64,000 nucleotides of DNA from Bradyrhizobium agreste (GCF_016031625.1 NZ_JACCHP010000002.1:62001-126000); one strand, 5' to 3'. Positions 1 to 8,387 are shown, counted from the first letter of the stretch. Notes: generated by a model not told the origin, from the letters alone. A program made the numbers and translations.

Positions 1-1
1 C

Positions 2-172
2 GCCGAAGGCTGGCTATTGGCGGACACTTATTCGCGCGGGCGTCCCCTGCCCGGCTTCGTACTGGGATTTTCCGGGCATCCGATGCCACAGCTCGTGGCC
101 TCTGCCGAACGTCTCGCGAGGGAATCGCGCGCCGCGTTGGGCGCAAGGCGAACATCGCCCCGCCGGGCGTGA
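2..172 (+). CDS. C-terminal end of a probable MocR/GntR-type PLP-dependent regulator (partial)
   Basis: The window opens inside a reading frame that runs to a TGA at 170-172 and encodes 56 residues. The tail contains LPGFVLGFSGHPMPQLVASA followed by a basic, alanine-rich helix. A loop of the form LLGFG, then a helix of the 'RRLAE' type, ends many MocR regulators, which fuse a GntR winged helix to an aminotransferase-like domain. The catalytic lysine and the DNA-binding domain lie outside the window, so the family call rests only on the tail and could equally fit another fold-type I aminotransferase. Confidence 0.45.
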   Translation, partial: AEGWLLADTYSRGRPLPGFVLGFSGHPMPQLVASAERLARESRAALGARRTSPRRA

Positions 173-239
173 CGAAGCTTCCCTATCAGAATCGCCCGCC
201 GCTCCCTAGATTGCGGCATCGATGCCGGGACCTCATATC

Positions 240-485
240 ATGCTGCTGCGCCGTGCGACTTGCCTTTCGCTGCTGTTCTCCATCGCGCTTGCCTCGACGG
301 CACGCGCCGCCACCATCGGACGGGAGCAGGACATCGGCGATCTCAAGCTCGGCCAGCGCGTGCTCGTGGATGACGGAACCTGCCCCGCTGGCCAGGTCAG
401 GGAAGTGCGCGGCGCGAAAATGACCGACAAGGGAGTCTCGCGCACGAGCTCCTGCGTGCCGCGGCACGGACCGAAAACGAAGTGA
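240..485 (+). CDS. Small secreted protein, DUF6719-like
   Basis: This 81-residue protein has a signal peptide (basic start MLLRRA, hydrophobic core, cleavage near ASTARA). A short mature part follows with two cysteines (in GTCPAGQ and SSCVPR) that could form one disulfide. The wording VDDGTCPAGQVREVRG resembles small periplasmic proteins annotated in Bradyrhizobium as DUF6719; that family name is from memory. An upstream ATG at 222 is possible, but the start at 240 gives a normal signal peptide. Function is unknown. Confidence 0.6.
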   Translation: MLLRRATCLSLLFSIALASTARAATIGREQDIGDLKLGQRVLVDDGTCPAGQVREVRGAKMTDKGVSRTSSCVPRHGPKTK

Positions 486-497
486 TGATCCGAGAAG

Positions 498-860
498 TTA
501 TTTCGCCGGATCGAACATGCACTGCAAGGTCGGTTTGGCGATCTTGGTGAAGGTCGGGCCGATCTCGCTGTGCTTGGAGGCCGGCACCCAATCGGTCTCG
601 ATGGTGGGCACGCCGGTCTCGCTGATGCCGCGCAACAGCGCTTCGCGCAGATCGCGATCCTCGACGGCTGCGGCGGCGTGATCGTGCAGGCAGCCGCAGA
701 CTTCCTCCGGATGCTCCCAGCGCCCGAGCATGCGCGGCGCACACTGGCGCACGAATTCGCCACGCGGATCCGGTAGCCTGGAAGGTGAGCGAACCTGCGC
801 CTGAACGGAGCTGATTGTCAGAAGGGACACGAACGCTGCGGCGCAGAAACGAAGCAACAT
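498..860 (-). CDS. Secreted protein of unknown function
   Basis: The 120-residue product has a clear signal peptide (MLLRFCAAAFVSLLTISSVQA, cleavage near residue 22). The mature part has four cysteines, two of them in a CGC motif (EEVCGCLHDH), which suggests a disulfide-stabilised periplasmic protein. The gene converges with the small secreted protein gene that ends at 485. I do not recognise a named family. Codon use and base composition match the neighbours. Confidence 0.6.
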   Translation of the reverse strand: MLLRFCAAAFVSLLTISSVQAQVRSPSRLPDPRGEFVRQCAPRMLGRWEHPEEVCGCLHDHAAAAVEDRDLREALLRGISETGVPTIETDWVPASKHSEIGPTFTKIAKPTLQCMFDPAK

Positions 861-893
861 GATGGGCTTTGCCGGCTGTTGTGCTGTGTGCGG

Positions 894-1058
894 TCAGAAG
901 CGCGCGGCAACGATGATCGGCTGAGCGGCCGGCACCGCCACGGGCGAGCCGCTGTACTGGAAGGTGCCGATACCGGGGAGATTGCCGTCGGGCGCCCCCG
1001 CCAACGAGGAGCCGGCGAGCACGAAACCGAAAGCAAGAATGAAGCTGAGCGCGCGCAT
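894..1058 (-). CDS. 54-residue secreted peptide
   Basis: A short frame encodes a protein starting MRALSFILAFGFVLAGSSLA, which is a textbook signal peptide. The mature peptide has about 33 residues and is rich in Gly, Pro and Val. It ends with AAQPIIVAARF before the TGA. It lies 33 bp upstream of the next co-directional secreted protein gene (498-860). Short secreted peptides of this kind are common and unnamed in Bradyrhizobium. The call rests on the signal peptide and spacing only. Confidence 0.5.
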   Translation of the reverse strand: MRALSFILAFGFVLAGSSLAGAPDGNLPGIGTFQYSGSPVAVPAAQPIIVAARF

Positions 1059-1170
1059 GATGTGTGTCCCAATTCGGTGGCCGGCGGTGTGCCGAGGTCG
1101 TTATGAGCCTGATAACCATGGGCGGTTTCGCGCGTGATGCGCCAAAAGCTGAAAATGGTTTCGTCTTCGT

Positions 1171-1211
1171 GAGAATTGTTTCGTCCCGGCCGCGGCAACG
1201 AAACAATTCTC
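1171..1211. repeat. 14-bp perfect inverted repeat upstream of the small secreted genes
   Basis: GAGAATTGTTTCGT (1171-1184) and ACGAAACAATTCTC (1198-1211) are exact reverse complements separated by 13 bp. There is no T-tract, so an intrinsic terminator is unlikely. An operator or a stable RNA hairpin fits better. The right edge continues into CAATTCTCGGAAAA, a string that recurs at 36347-36360. Confidence 0.6.
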
Positions 1212-1694
1212 GGAAAATGCCAGTTATTTCAGACATCTCACTCGGCAGGCCAAAGTCGCCTGGCAAGTTCCGGCGCCGGCACGGACATGCGCCCTGCGCA
1301 GGTGTCGTCACGCGGCCGCCGCGCGCGCTTCACATGCATTTTACGTTTTTCTGGTGAAAGGACGGCAACAGAAGGCTGGACCCTGTCGAACCTGGGTTGG
1401 TTCGCCAACGACCCAAGCCCTCGAAACCGAGACGCCCGGATCACCGGGCGCGTTCACGTGAGGGATGGCCATGATGTCGGCAAATCGCGCAACGCCGCGC
1501 GATGAAAATCCACCGACGGATCGTGCAGATCAACCGATCATTCGCGGCAGCGCCGGCGCAATGGCGCTGCAATCGAGCCGCGGCCTCGAGGCCGCGCCGC
1601 AGACGTTCGTGCGGCTGACCGGGTCGCGCCTTGCGGCGCCGCGCGAGCGCCACCGGGTGAACGCAAGCCCGTCGCAGGTGTGAACGCAACTGCG
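1212..1694. other. Intergenic region with two small hairpins and one doubtful ORF
   Basis: No convincing gene fills this stretch. It holds GTTGG-TTCG-CCAAC at 1396-1409, a 5-bp stem closed by a UUCG tetraloop, with outer TGGG/CCCA pairing. It also holds CGCCCGG-ATCA-CCGGGCG at 1433-1450. The two hairpins are 23 bp apart on the strand leading into the small ORF at 1465. They could be part of a structured RNA or leader, but I cannot match them to a known family. Confidence 0.4.
1465..1683 (+). CDS. Doubtful 72-residue hypothetical ORF
   Basis: The frame starts at an ATG with a purine stretch (GTGAGGGA) a few bases upstream. It encodes a polar, basic protein without signal peptide, membrane segment or recognisable motif. 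It converges with creA. Composition alone does not separate it from chance in such GC-rich DNA. Confidence 0.25.
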   Translation: MAMMSANRATPRDENPPTDRADQPIIRGSAGAMALQSSRGLEAAPQTFVRLTGSRLAAPRERHRVNASPSQV

Positions 1695-2243
1695 TCACTG
1701 CGTAAAGAACTCGCCGCACTTCTGAATGTTTGCATCCGCCGGTCCCCACGGCATGATCGGCACGGTCGAGGTCGAGTTCTTCGGCGAGCCTTCGATCAGC
1801 TTGTCCGAATAGACCATGTAGACCAGCACGTTGCGCTTGGCGTCGCAGCCGCGCACGATCTGCATCTTCTTGAAGAACAGCGACCGGCGCTGGCGGAACA
1901 TGTCGTCGCCCTGCTCCATCTTGTGCTTGAACTTGATCGGACCGACCTGGCGGCAGGCCAGCGAGATGTCGGAGACCTCCTCGGCAAGGCCGAGCCAGCC
2001 CTTGAAGCCGCCCTTCTCCGGCACCGTGAAGTGACAGGCGACGCCCTCGACTTCGGGATCGTCGAGACCATAGGTCGCGAGCTTGTCGTTGGGGCTCACC
2101 CATTTGAACACGGTGGAGCGGCGAAAGATCAGATCGGGCTCGTCGGCCGCAGATGCCGACGCCATAGGCGCGGTCAGAGCCAGGAGGATTAAAGCGAGGC
2201 CTTTCAGACGGATGCTGGAAAGACCGGCGAAACGAGATGACAT
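1695..2243 (-). CDS. creA: CreA family periplasmic protein
   Basis: The 182-residue product begins with a signal peptide (cleavage near ASASA). It contains the CreA family hallmarks DPEVEGVACHFT, GLAEEVSDISLACRQVGPI, and the region with FFKKMQIVRGCDAKRNVLVY. Three conserved cysteines are visible. CreA proteins are widespread periplasmic proteins of unresolved function, first noted beside the E. coli creBCD genes. The ATG at 2243 is preferred because GGAGAAC lies just upstream; a longer start at 2261 lacks this. Confidence 0.85.
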   Translation of the reverse strand: MSSRFAGLSSIRLKGLALILLALTAPMASASAADEPDLIFRRSTVFKWVSPNDKLATYGLDDPEVEGVACHFTVPEKGGFKGWLGLAEEVSDISLACRQVGPIKFKHKMEQGDDMFRQRRSLFFKKMQIVRGCDAKRNVLVYMVYSDKLIEGSPKNSTSTVPIMPWGPADANIQKCGEFFTQ

Positions 2244-2439
2244 GAAGTTCTCCGGTAACAAGTCCCTGCAATGTAGGAACGCAAGCGGCGGTCAGGAAGG
2301 CGGCGGAGGAGCGGACGCGGCCGCCGTTTACCGCTCCGTGAGGCTTTTTTGCTACGCCATGGACAAAAGTAGCTGATGGCAGAACCGCGCTGCTGGTGAA
2401 CGCGTATCCCCTTTGCGAGACTAACGTCTGATTTGGATT

Positions 2440-4008
2440 ATGGATTCGAGGATGAACAGCGTGAACGGGTCGGGTTCTTCTGCCAAGCCGGCACGGCTGT
2501 GGCAGGTCGCCATTTTGACGGCGGCGGGTGCAATCGGCACGACCAGCCAGGCAGACGCAGCATTTTATTACTGGACGGACTATTCCGACGGGTCCTACTA
2601 CGCCCGGCAGGAGCGGCTTCCCGAAATACCGCGCCGGAAACCGCAAACGCGCGGCGCCGCAAGCAAGAAGGACGTCGTCGTCGAGAAGGAAGCCGGCACC
2701 AAGCCGCAAGGGCCGCTCGTCATCGTCGTCTCGATCGAACGGCAGAAGGTGACGGTCTACGACAATACCGGCGTGTTCGCGGAATCACCGGTGTCGACGG
2801 GCATGAAGGGCCACTCGACGCCGATGGGCGTGTTCAGCGTCATCCAGAAGCACAAATTCCACCATTCCAACATCTATAGCGGCGCGCCGATGCCGTACAT
2901 GCAGCGGATCACCTGGTCCGGCGTCGCGATGCATGCCGGCGTGCTGCCGGGCTATCCGGCCTCGCATGGCTGCATCCGCATGCCCATGGCCTTCGCGATG
3001 AAGATGTGGAACTGGACCAAGATGGGCGCGCGCGTGATCGTGGCGCCCGGCCAAGTGTCGCCGCAAAGCTTCTCCCATCCCGTGCTCGCCTCCATGCGCG
3101 TGCCGCCGCAGCCCGCCGCGAGCCTCGCGCCGCAGACCAATGTCGCCGACAAGGCCGATAAAGGCACGGCCGAAGCCAAGCCGGTCGAGACCAAGACGGC
3201 CAGCGCCGACAGCGTGCTCGAGTTGCGCACCTCGGTCGGCCACGCCGTGCTGTCGGACGTGACCACCGGCAATGCGGCTGCGCGCGCGGAAGCCGCCGCG
3301 ACCGCCGACGAGGTCAAGACGGCCGAAGCAGCCAAGCCCCAATCGGACGAAGCGGCCAAGCCGGCGAGCAACGACAAGCCCGCCGACAAGGTCGAGGCCG
3401 TCAAGGCCGAGCCGACCAAGACGGAGGCGGTTGATTCCGCGAAGGCGCCGAATCAGACCGGTGCGCCGGCGCTCGCCACCGCACCCGATGCAAAGAAGGA
3501 CGAGGGCCGCGTCACCGATCCTGCGCCGGCGGCGAAGCCGGACGTGCCCAAGCGGGCCGGCCAGATTGCCGTCTTCATCAGCCGCAAGGATTCCAAGCTC
3601 TATGTGCGGCAGAATTTTGCGCCGCTGTTCGAGGTGCCTGTCACGATCGCGGCCAGCGACCGGCCGCTCGGCACGCATGTCTTCACCGCCGAGCTCGACA
3701 AGGCCGATCCCAACGCGCTGCGCTGGTCGGTGGTGTCGCTGCCCGTGTCCGCCCGTTCCGCGGCGCGCGAGGACGACAGCCGCGTAGCGCGTCGCCAGCG
3801 CGGCGCAGCCGTGATCCCCGTCGCCGCAAAACCGGTGGTGATGCCGGACAGCCCGGCTGAAGCCCTGGACCGCATCTCGGTCCCTGCCGACACCATGGCG
3901 AAAATCAACGAGATGCTGACGTCAGGCGGCTCGATCATCGTCTCCGACCAGGGTATCAACCAGGGCGAGACCGGCGAAGGCACCGACTTCATCGTCCGCC
4001 TGTACTAG
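2440..4008 (+). CDS. L,D-transpeptidase (YkuD domain) with a long Ala/Lys linker and a second, degenerate domain
   Basis: The 522-residue exported protein should cross-link peptidoglycan or attach proteins to it. An N-terminal signal/anchor covers about residues 18-41. The YkuD domain (about 92-203) carries the catalytic set His165 (VAMHAG) and Cys178 in SHGCIRMP. A low-complexity Ala/Lys/Glu linker follows to about residue 365. A second block (about 371-425) repeats the beginning of a YkuD fold (IAVFISRKDSKLYVRQ, RPLGTHVFTA) but has no SHGC motif. ATG 2452 is an alternative start. The gene stands alone between convergent creA and the glutathione peroxidase gene. Confidence 0.85.
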   Translation: MDSRMNSVNGSGSSAKPARLWQVAILTAAGAIGTTSQADAAFYYWTDYSDGSYYARQERLPEIPRRKPQTRGAASKKDVVVEKEAGTKPQGPLVIVVSIERQKVTVYDNTGVFAESPVSTGMKGHSTPMGVFSVIQKHKFHHSNIYSGAPMPYMQRITWSGVAMHAGVLPGYPASHGCIRMPMAFAMKMWNWTKMGARVIVAPGQVSPQSFSHPVLASMRVPPQPAASLAPQTNVADKADKGTAEAKPVETKTASADSVLELRTSVGHAVLSDVTTGNAAARAEAAATADEVKTAEAAKPQSDEAAKPASNDKPADKVEAVKAEPTKTEAVDSAKAPNQTGAPALATAPDAKKDEGRVTDPAPAAKPDVPKRAGQIAVFISRKDSKLYVRQNFAPLFEVPVTIAASDRPLGTHVFTAELDKADPNALRWSVVSLPVSARSAAREDDSRVARRQRGAAVIPVAAKPVVMPDSPAEALDRISVPADTMAKINEMLTSGGSIIVSDQGINQGETGEGTDFIVRLY

Positions 4009-4097
4009 CTCGCAATGCACGGCCGATAACGCGGTGTTGACGCGAGAGGTCGCGGTGGCGGAGTAATCTGCCCTCGGATCATCTCGGGGACACCGTC

Positions 4098-4667
4098 ATG
4101 ATGAATCGCAGGGCCGTGCTCAGCGTCACACTTGCAGGCGCATTCGCGTCTGTCACGCGCGCCCTCGCTGATGGCGCCATGAGCCGGATCTCGGCCTACG
4201 CCTTCTCCTTCCCCGCATTGTCAGGCGACGACATCCGCCTTGCCGCGTTCACCGGCAAACCGCTGCTGGTGGTGAACACGGCCTCGCTCTGTGGCTACAC
4301 ACCGCAATATGCCGGCTTGCAGGAGATCTGGAACGAGTTTCGCGGGCGCGGGCTCACCGTAATCGGCGTGCCCTCCAACGATTTCGGTGGCCAGGAGCCC
4401 GGCGGCACCAGCGAGATCACGCAGACCGCACACCACCAATATGGTGTTACCTTCCCGATCACGGCCAAGGCGGCGGTGGTCGGTGCGAGGGCACATCCCT
4501 TCTACAAATGGGCCGCCGAGGCCCGGCCGAAAGAAGTTCCGCGGTGGAACTTCCACAAGTACCTGATCGGCCGCGACGGCTATATCGCCGAGGTATTTCC
4601 ATCGGCCGTGGAGCCGGCCGACACGCGGATCAAAACGGCCATTGCCAGGGCTCTGGCCGACACGTGA
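4098..4667 (+). CDS. Glutathione peroxidase family thiol peroxidase, exported
   Basis: The 189-residue protein reduces peroxides using a catalytic thiol. The active-site pattern is complete: Cys65 in NTASLCGYTPQY, Gln99 in PSNDFGGQEPG, and Trp150-Asn151 in PRWNFHKYLI. It is a Cys rather than a selenocysteine enzyme. The first 25 residues form a signal peptide (RRAVLSVTLAGAFASVTRALA), so it probably acts in the periplasm. That is less usual than the cytosolic form. Neighbours are cell-envelope genes and no regulator is adjacent. Confidence 0.88.
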   Translation: MMNRRAVLSVTLAGAFASVTRALADGAMSRISAYAFSFPALSGDDIRLAAFTGKPLLVVNTASLCGYTPQYAGLQEIWNEFRGRGLTVIGVPSNDFGGQEPGGTSEITQTAHHQYGVTFPITAKAAVVGARAHPFYKWAAEARPKEVPRWNFHKYLIGRDGYIAEVFPSAVEPADTRIKTAIARALADT

Positions 4668-4832
4668 GGCAGGTGCACGCGATCCGGCTGGGCACAATTG
4701 CGACGTGCGGTCAAACAGCCGTTGCAATGGCGATGGCCCACCATCTAGGCTAGGATGGTTTGGGGCAGGACGGTTTTGCCGGAGGCAAAAAAGCCGCGGC
4801 GGAACAACGGGGTCAATCGCGAGGACAACACC

Positions 4833-5855
4833 ATGCGCGTGGCGGCAGGACTGATTCTAGCAGGTGCGATGTCGGTGGCGATGACCGGCGCCGCATGGTC
4901 GCAAACGCCGGCCGCGAAGCCCGCGGCCGCAGCGCAAGCCGCACCGGCGGCAACACCGGCGGCTGCGACGTCCGCCGCAGCTCCAGCGCCCGCTCCGGCG
5001 GCCGCGGCGCCCGCGGGTTTCGTCAATCCGCCTCCGCCGAAACAGCCGCCGCAGCCGGCCCGCGCGGCCTGCAACACGCCAGGCGCCCTCGGCGTCGCCC
5101 GCACCGTCGAGATCGACACCACGGGTGGTCCCGGCTTTGGCTTCGAGCATTTCAAGGAGCTCGACTTCCTGCGCGACAAGGAGGTGGTGCTGACCTTCGA
5201 CGACGGCCCCTGGCCGAAGAACACGCCGGCGGTGCTGAAGGCACTCGCCGACGAATGCACTACCGGAATCTTCTTCACCATCGGCAAGCACGCGACCTAC
5301 GAGCCGGAGATCCTGAAGCAGGTCTACGCAGCCGGTCACACCGTCGGCGCCCACACCTGGTCGCACGCCAACCTCAACAACAAGAAGCTCAACGAGGCGC
5401 AGCGCAAGGAAGAGATCGAGAAGGGCTTTGCGGCGGTGAAGTGGGCGCTCGGCGGCATCTCGCCCGCGCCGTTCTTCCGCTTCCCGGCGCTGCAGCATCC
5501 GCCGGAGATGGTCACCTATCTCGGCAACCGCAACATCGGCATCTTCTCCTGCGACATCGACTCGTTCGACTTCAAGGCCTCCAAGCCCGAGAAGGTCATC
5601 GAGACCGTGATGAAGAAGCTCGACACCAGGGGCAAGGGCATCGTCCTGATGCACGACTTCCAGAAGCACACGGCGGAGGCGCTGCCCGAGCTGCTCAAGC
5701 GGCTGAAGGCCGGCGGCTACAAGGTGGTGGCGATGCGCGCCAAGTTCCCGGCCTCGACGTTGCCGGAATACGACCAGGAGCTGCTCAAGGACATCAAGCT
5801 GCCGACGGTGAGCCAGCGCCCGGTCAATTCGGTGGTGACGACCGTTTCCGAATAG
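4833..5855 (+). CDS. Exported polysaccharide deacetylase (NodB homology domain)
   Basis: The 340-residue protein has a signal peptide, an Ala/Pro-rich spacer (about 25-80) and a carbohydrate-esterase-4 domain. Metal and catalytic residues are visible: Asp123-Asp124 in TFDDGPWPKNT, and His174 and His178 in GAHTWSH. Later motifs include FFRFPAL and IVLMHDF. The family removes N- or O-acetyl groups from sugars such as peptidoglycan or exopolysaccharide; the substrate is not shown here. ATG 4833 is preferred over 4755 because GAGGAC precedes it and the signal peptide then starts correctly. Confidence 0.87.
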   Translation: MRVAAGLILAGAMSVAMTGAAWSQTPAAKPAAAAQAAPAATPAAATSAAAPAPAPAAAAPAGFVNPPPPKQPPQPARAACNTPGALGVARTVEIDTTGGPGFGFEHFKELDFLRDKEVVLTFDDGPWPKNTPAVLKALADECTTGIFFTIGKHATYEPEILKQVYAAGHTVGAHTWSHANLNNKKLNEAQRKEEIEKGFAAVKWALGGISPAPFFRFPALQHPPEMVTYLGNRNIGIFSCDIDSFDFKASKPEKVIETVMKKLDTRGKGIVLMHDFQKHTAEALPELLKRLKAGGYKVVAMRAKFPASTLPEYDQELLKDIKLPTVSQRPVNSVVTTVSE

Positions 5856-5862
5856 AAGGCCA

Positions 5863-6414
5863 TTGTCTTTCCGCTTCGAAGGCTACGTCATCGTCTCGGC
5901 CGACGGCATGCTGGCCGACGCCAGTCGCGTCATGCCCGACAGCCTGAAGTTCGAAGGCGACAAGCGGTTCTTCGAGCAGGCGCTCGATCGCGCCGCGCTG
6001 ATCGTGCACGGCCGCAACTCGCACGAGCAGCAGCCGAATTCGCCGACGCGCAAGCGGCTGATCCTGACCCGCAAGATCAGGGACCTCACCGTCGATCCGG
6101 AGATGCCGAACGCGACGCTGTGGAATCCGGCCCATGCCAGCTTCGAGGAGGCCTGCGCCTTCGCCGACGTCGCCTCCGGCATGATCGCCATCATCGGCGG
6201 CCCGGTCGTGTTCGACCTGTTCATGGATCGCTACGACACGTTTTGGCTGTCGGAGGCCCCGCATGTGCGGCTGCCCGGCGGCGAGGGCTGCTTCGTCGGC
6301 GTGCCCCGGCGAACGCCTCACGAGGTGCTGGCTGCGCACGGGATGAGGCCGGGTGCGCCGTACCTCCTCGACGCCGCGCATGAGGTGACCGTGACACCGT
6401 GGCGGCGAAAATAG
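5863..6414 (+). CDS. Dihydrofolate reductase/RibD-C-like family protein
   Basis: The 183-residue protein starts with TTG, 8 bp after the deacetylase stop, so it is probably co-transcribed with it. It has the pattern of the DHFR/RibD C-terminal fold: an N-terminal strand with SADGMLAD, a central ALIVHGRNSHEQ and the nucleotide-binding GMIAIIGGPVVFDLF. These folds use NADPH, but many members are not true dihydrofolate reductases. The substrate cannot be inferred. Confidence 0.72.
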   Translation: MSFRFEGYVIVSADGMLADASRVMPDSLKFEGDKRFFEQALDRAALIVHGRNSHEQQPNSPTRKRLILTRKIRDLTVDPEMPNATLWNPAHASFEEACAFADVASGMIAIIGGPVVFDLFMDRYDTFWLSEAPHVRLPGGEGCFVGVPRRTPHEVLAAHGMRPGAPYLLDAAHEVTVTPWRRK

Positions 6415-6699
6415 CTCACGATCATGGTGCGCATCGCCGCCGGTTCGCTGTGAGCCGCCGAGCCAGCCGTGCGCGAATATTGCTGTTGCAGACAGAGAGA
6501 GCCGTGCCGAATGGCGACGGTGCGGCGGAGATAGGACGTTCCTCATCCCGAGCCTGTTTAATGCGGCGTGAACCGGCGAAGCCAAAACTCCTTCCCACAC
6601 GAGCAAAAAATTAGAACTTCTCTGTTATTCAGATCGCATATGGCGACTTCATTCCGCTCTCTGGCGATAGTCCGGCCTCTCATTAAGGACAAAGAGACC

Positions 6700-7179
6700 A
6701 TGCGTTCGATTTTTGCCTCCCTCTCCTGCCGCAAGTTTCTCGGCGCCATCGCCGTCCTGGTGTCGCTGACCTTCCTGTCAGCGATGTTGCCGTCATCGGC
6801 CTACGCGATCGACCTGCCGACCGACGACGAGCAGGACGTGCTGGTGCGCACGACGCTGATGACCTTCAACGACGCCAACATGACCGGGAACTACTCGGTC
6901 CTGCTTGCCAAGGGCTCGAAGCAGTTCCAAGAACAAATGACGGCCGAGAAGCTGGCGGCCGCGTTCGAATCCTTCCGCAGCAAGAAGTTGTTCTTCGAGG
7001 GGATCGTCACCGACGACTACGAATCACAGCAGAAGGCCAAGCTCGATTCGGAAGGTGCGCTCGTTCTCGCCGGCGAGTTCAAGAACGACGATGTCCGGGT
7101 CAAGTACAAGCTGCGCTTTGCGCAGAGCGACAATGCCTGGAAGGTCATCGGCATCGACGTCGATGCCAAGAAACTCTGA
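6700..7179 (+). CDS. Secreted protein of unknown function, possibly NTF2-like
   Basis: The 159-residue protein has a strong signal peptide ending at SSAYA (about residue 36). The mature domain (about 37-159) starts with a helix, DEQDVLVRTTLMTFNDANMT, and finishes with strands (VRVKYKLRFAQ, WKVIGIDVDAKK). That arrangement resembles NTF2-like or DUF4864-like domains. The ATG at 6700 is chosen because the signal peptide begins there; a longer frame from 6568 has no such logic. Confidence 0.6.
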   Translation: MRSIFASLSCRKFLGAIAVLVSLTFLSAMLPSSAYAIDLPTDDEQDVLVRTTLMTFNDANMTGNYSVLLAKGSKQFQEQMTAEKLAAAFESFRSKKLFFEGIVTDDYESQQKAKLDSEGALVLAGEFKNDDVRVKYKLRFAQSDNAWKVIGIDVDAKKL

Positions 7180-7243
7180 CGAGACGCCGAGACGGGAATC
7201 CTGAGCCGGCGATCAGCGCGGCTGCCAAGAGGAGGTTGCTTCG

Positions 7244-7498
7244 ATGCCGACAAGCAATACTTCATCGACGCCCAAACCTTTTTGGCGCCGTGGCCTCGCC
7301 GGCTTTCTCGACTTCCTGACGGTGTTCTTCGTCGGCGGCTATTCCATCGGCGCCGCTACCGGCGAGACGACGAAGGACGGTTTCAGCCTGCACGGCGCAT
7401 CCGCTCTTGTGCTGTTTGCCCTGATCACCCTGTACTTCTATCTTGGCTGGAAGGTGCTGGGTGGCACGCTCTGGCAGCGCATCCTCGGCGCGCGTTAG
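7244..7498 (+). CDS. Short RDD-like membrane protein
   Basis: The 84-residue protein has two predicted membrane segments (about 18-38 and 50-70). It opens with RRGLAGFLDFLTVFFVGGYS, which matches the Arg/Asp start of RDD family membrane proteins, and ends with GGTLWQRILGAR. RDD proteins usually continue beyond this point, so this may be a short form. AGGAGG lies about 9 bp before the ATG. Function is unknown. Confidence 0.6.
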   Translation: MPTSNTSSTPKPFWRRGLAGFLDFLTVFFVGGYSIGAATGETTKDGFSLHGASALVLFALITLYFYLGWKVLGGTLWQRILGAR

Positions 7499-7499
7499 A

Positions 7500-7544
7500 G
7501 CATGATCCGGAAAAGTGCGAAGCGGTTTTCCGAAAAGATCATGC
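7500..7544. repeat. Interspersed palindromic element (GCATGATC type)
   Basis: GCATGATC (7500-7507) and GATCATGC (7537-7544) bracket an imperfectly palindromic core with GGAAAAGTG and CGGTTTTCC. It begins just after the stop codon of the RDD-like gene. I recall this short element as very common between genes in Bradyrhizobium and related Rhizobiales. Here it could act as a transcript-end hairpin. Confidence 0.7.
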
Positions 7545-7639
7545 TTAAACAACAACCTAAAGCGCAGTAATTTGGGTGCGGGTTGGCGTCAGCGTACTCC
7601 ACCCCACAGCACCGCGCGGAGCGGCGGTCATAACCTGCC

Positions 7640-8092
7640 TTACACGTCGCCGTAGGCCGCCTCGGCCGGACGCGTGGTGCGACCGTAGCCGATGATCATG
7701 CAGAGCGCGCCGATGATCGCGAGGTTCTTGAGCGCATCGACCAGCATCTTGGCGTTGTCCGGCGCCGGCTGATTCCAGAAATCGTAGAACAGGACGGTCG
7801 CGACCGCGACGTAGACGATCAGCAGCATCGCGAAGAAGCGCGCGCCGAAATTCAACGCGATCATCAGGCCTGCGATGATCTCGAGCCCGCCGATCGCGAT
7901 CGCCAAGAGCTGCGGCGTGGTCATGGCGGTCGCCGTCTCGACCTGCTTGGCGTAAGGCGCGATGACGTCGGGCACCACGAGCTTGGCTGCGATGATGTCG
8001 GCGGTGGCCTGGATGGCAAAGAGCTTGGTCGCGCCCGTGTAGATGAACAGCACGGCGAACAGGATTCGCCCGAAAGTCACGAACGCTGGCAT
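7640..8092 (-). CDS. DoxX family membrane protein
   Basis: The 150-residue protein has four hydrophobic segments and the DoxX signature: RILFAVLFIYTGATKLF near the N-terminus, a central IGGLEIIAGLMIALNF, and a final LKNLAIIGALCMII. DoxX proteins are small inner-membrane proteins associated with redox or thiosulfate metabolism, but most members have no assigned role. It stands alone, flanked by repeats. Confidence 0.8.
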   Translation of the reverse strand: MPAFVTFGRILFAVLFIYTGATKLFAIQATADIIAAKLVVPDVIAPYAKQVETATAMTTPQLLAIAIGGLEIIAGLMIALNFGARFFAMLLIVYVAVATVLFYDFWNQPAPDNAKMLVDALKNLAIIGALCMIIGYGRTTRPAEAAYGDV

Positions 8093-8211
8093 GATCGGCC
8101 TCTTGGCAAAGCGCTACCGCACGGAACGCGTGAAGCGATTATGGAGAGTCGTGCGCCGGTTTACAAACGGGGAAATGGAGAACTGCGAGTAATTCAATGG
8201 TGGCGGCTCTT

Positions 8212-8373
8212 CCCTTCTCCCCTTGCGGGAGAAGGTGGCACGAAGCGCCGGATGAGGGGTATCCATCCACACGCTCAAATGAGAATGGGACTCGCGGAGA
8301 GAGACCCCTCACCCGCCTCGCCGCTCCGCGGCGAGCCACCCTCTCCCACAAGGGGTCCCACAAGGGGAGAGGG
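8212..8373. repeat. REP-like palindromic element with a 12-bp internal duplication
   Basis: The left arm, with CCTTCTCCCCTTGCGGGAG, and the right arm, with CACAAGGGGAGAGGG, are inverted copies about 130 bp apart. The middle holds GATGAGGGG and CCCCTCACC in inverted orientation. In the right arm TCCCACAAGGGG occurs twice in a row. This matches interspersed CT-rich elements often seen between genes in Bradyrhizobium (family knowledge). Confidence 0.65.
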
Positions 8374-8387
8374 TGAGAGCCTGCCCC

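Noticed and set aside
397..1311. Long minus-strand open frame of about 300 codons covering 397-1311
   Set aside because: It is Arg/Ala-rich without family resemblance and covers two short genes with proper signal peptides in other frames; this is typical shadow coding in GC-rich DNA.
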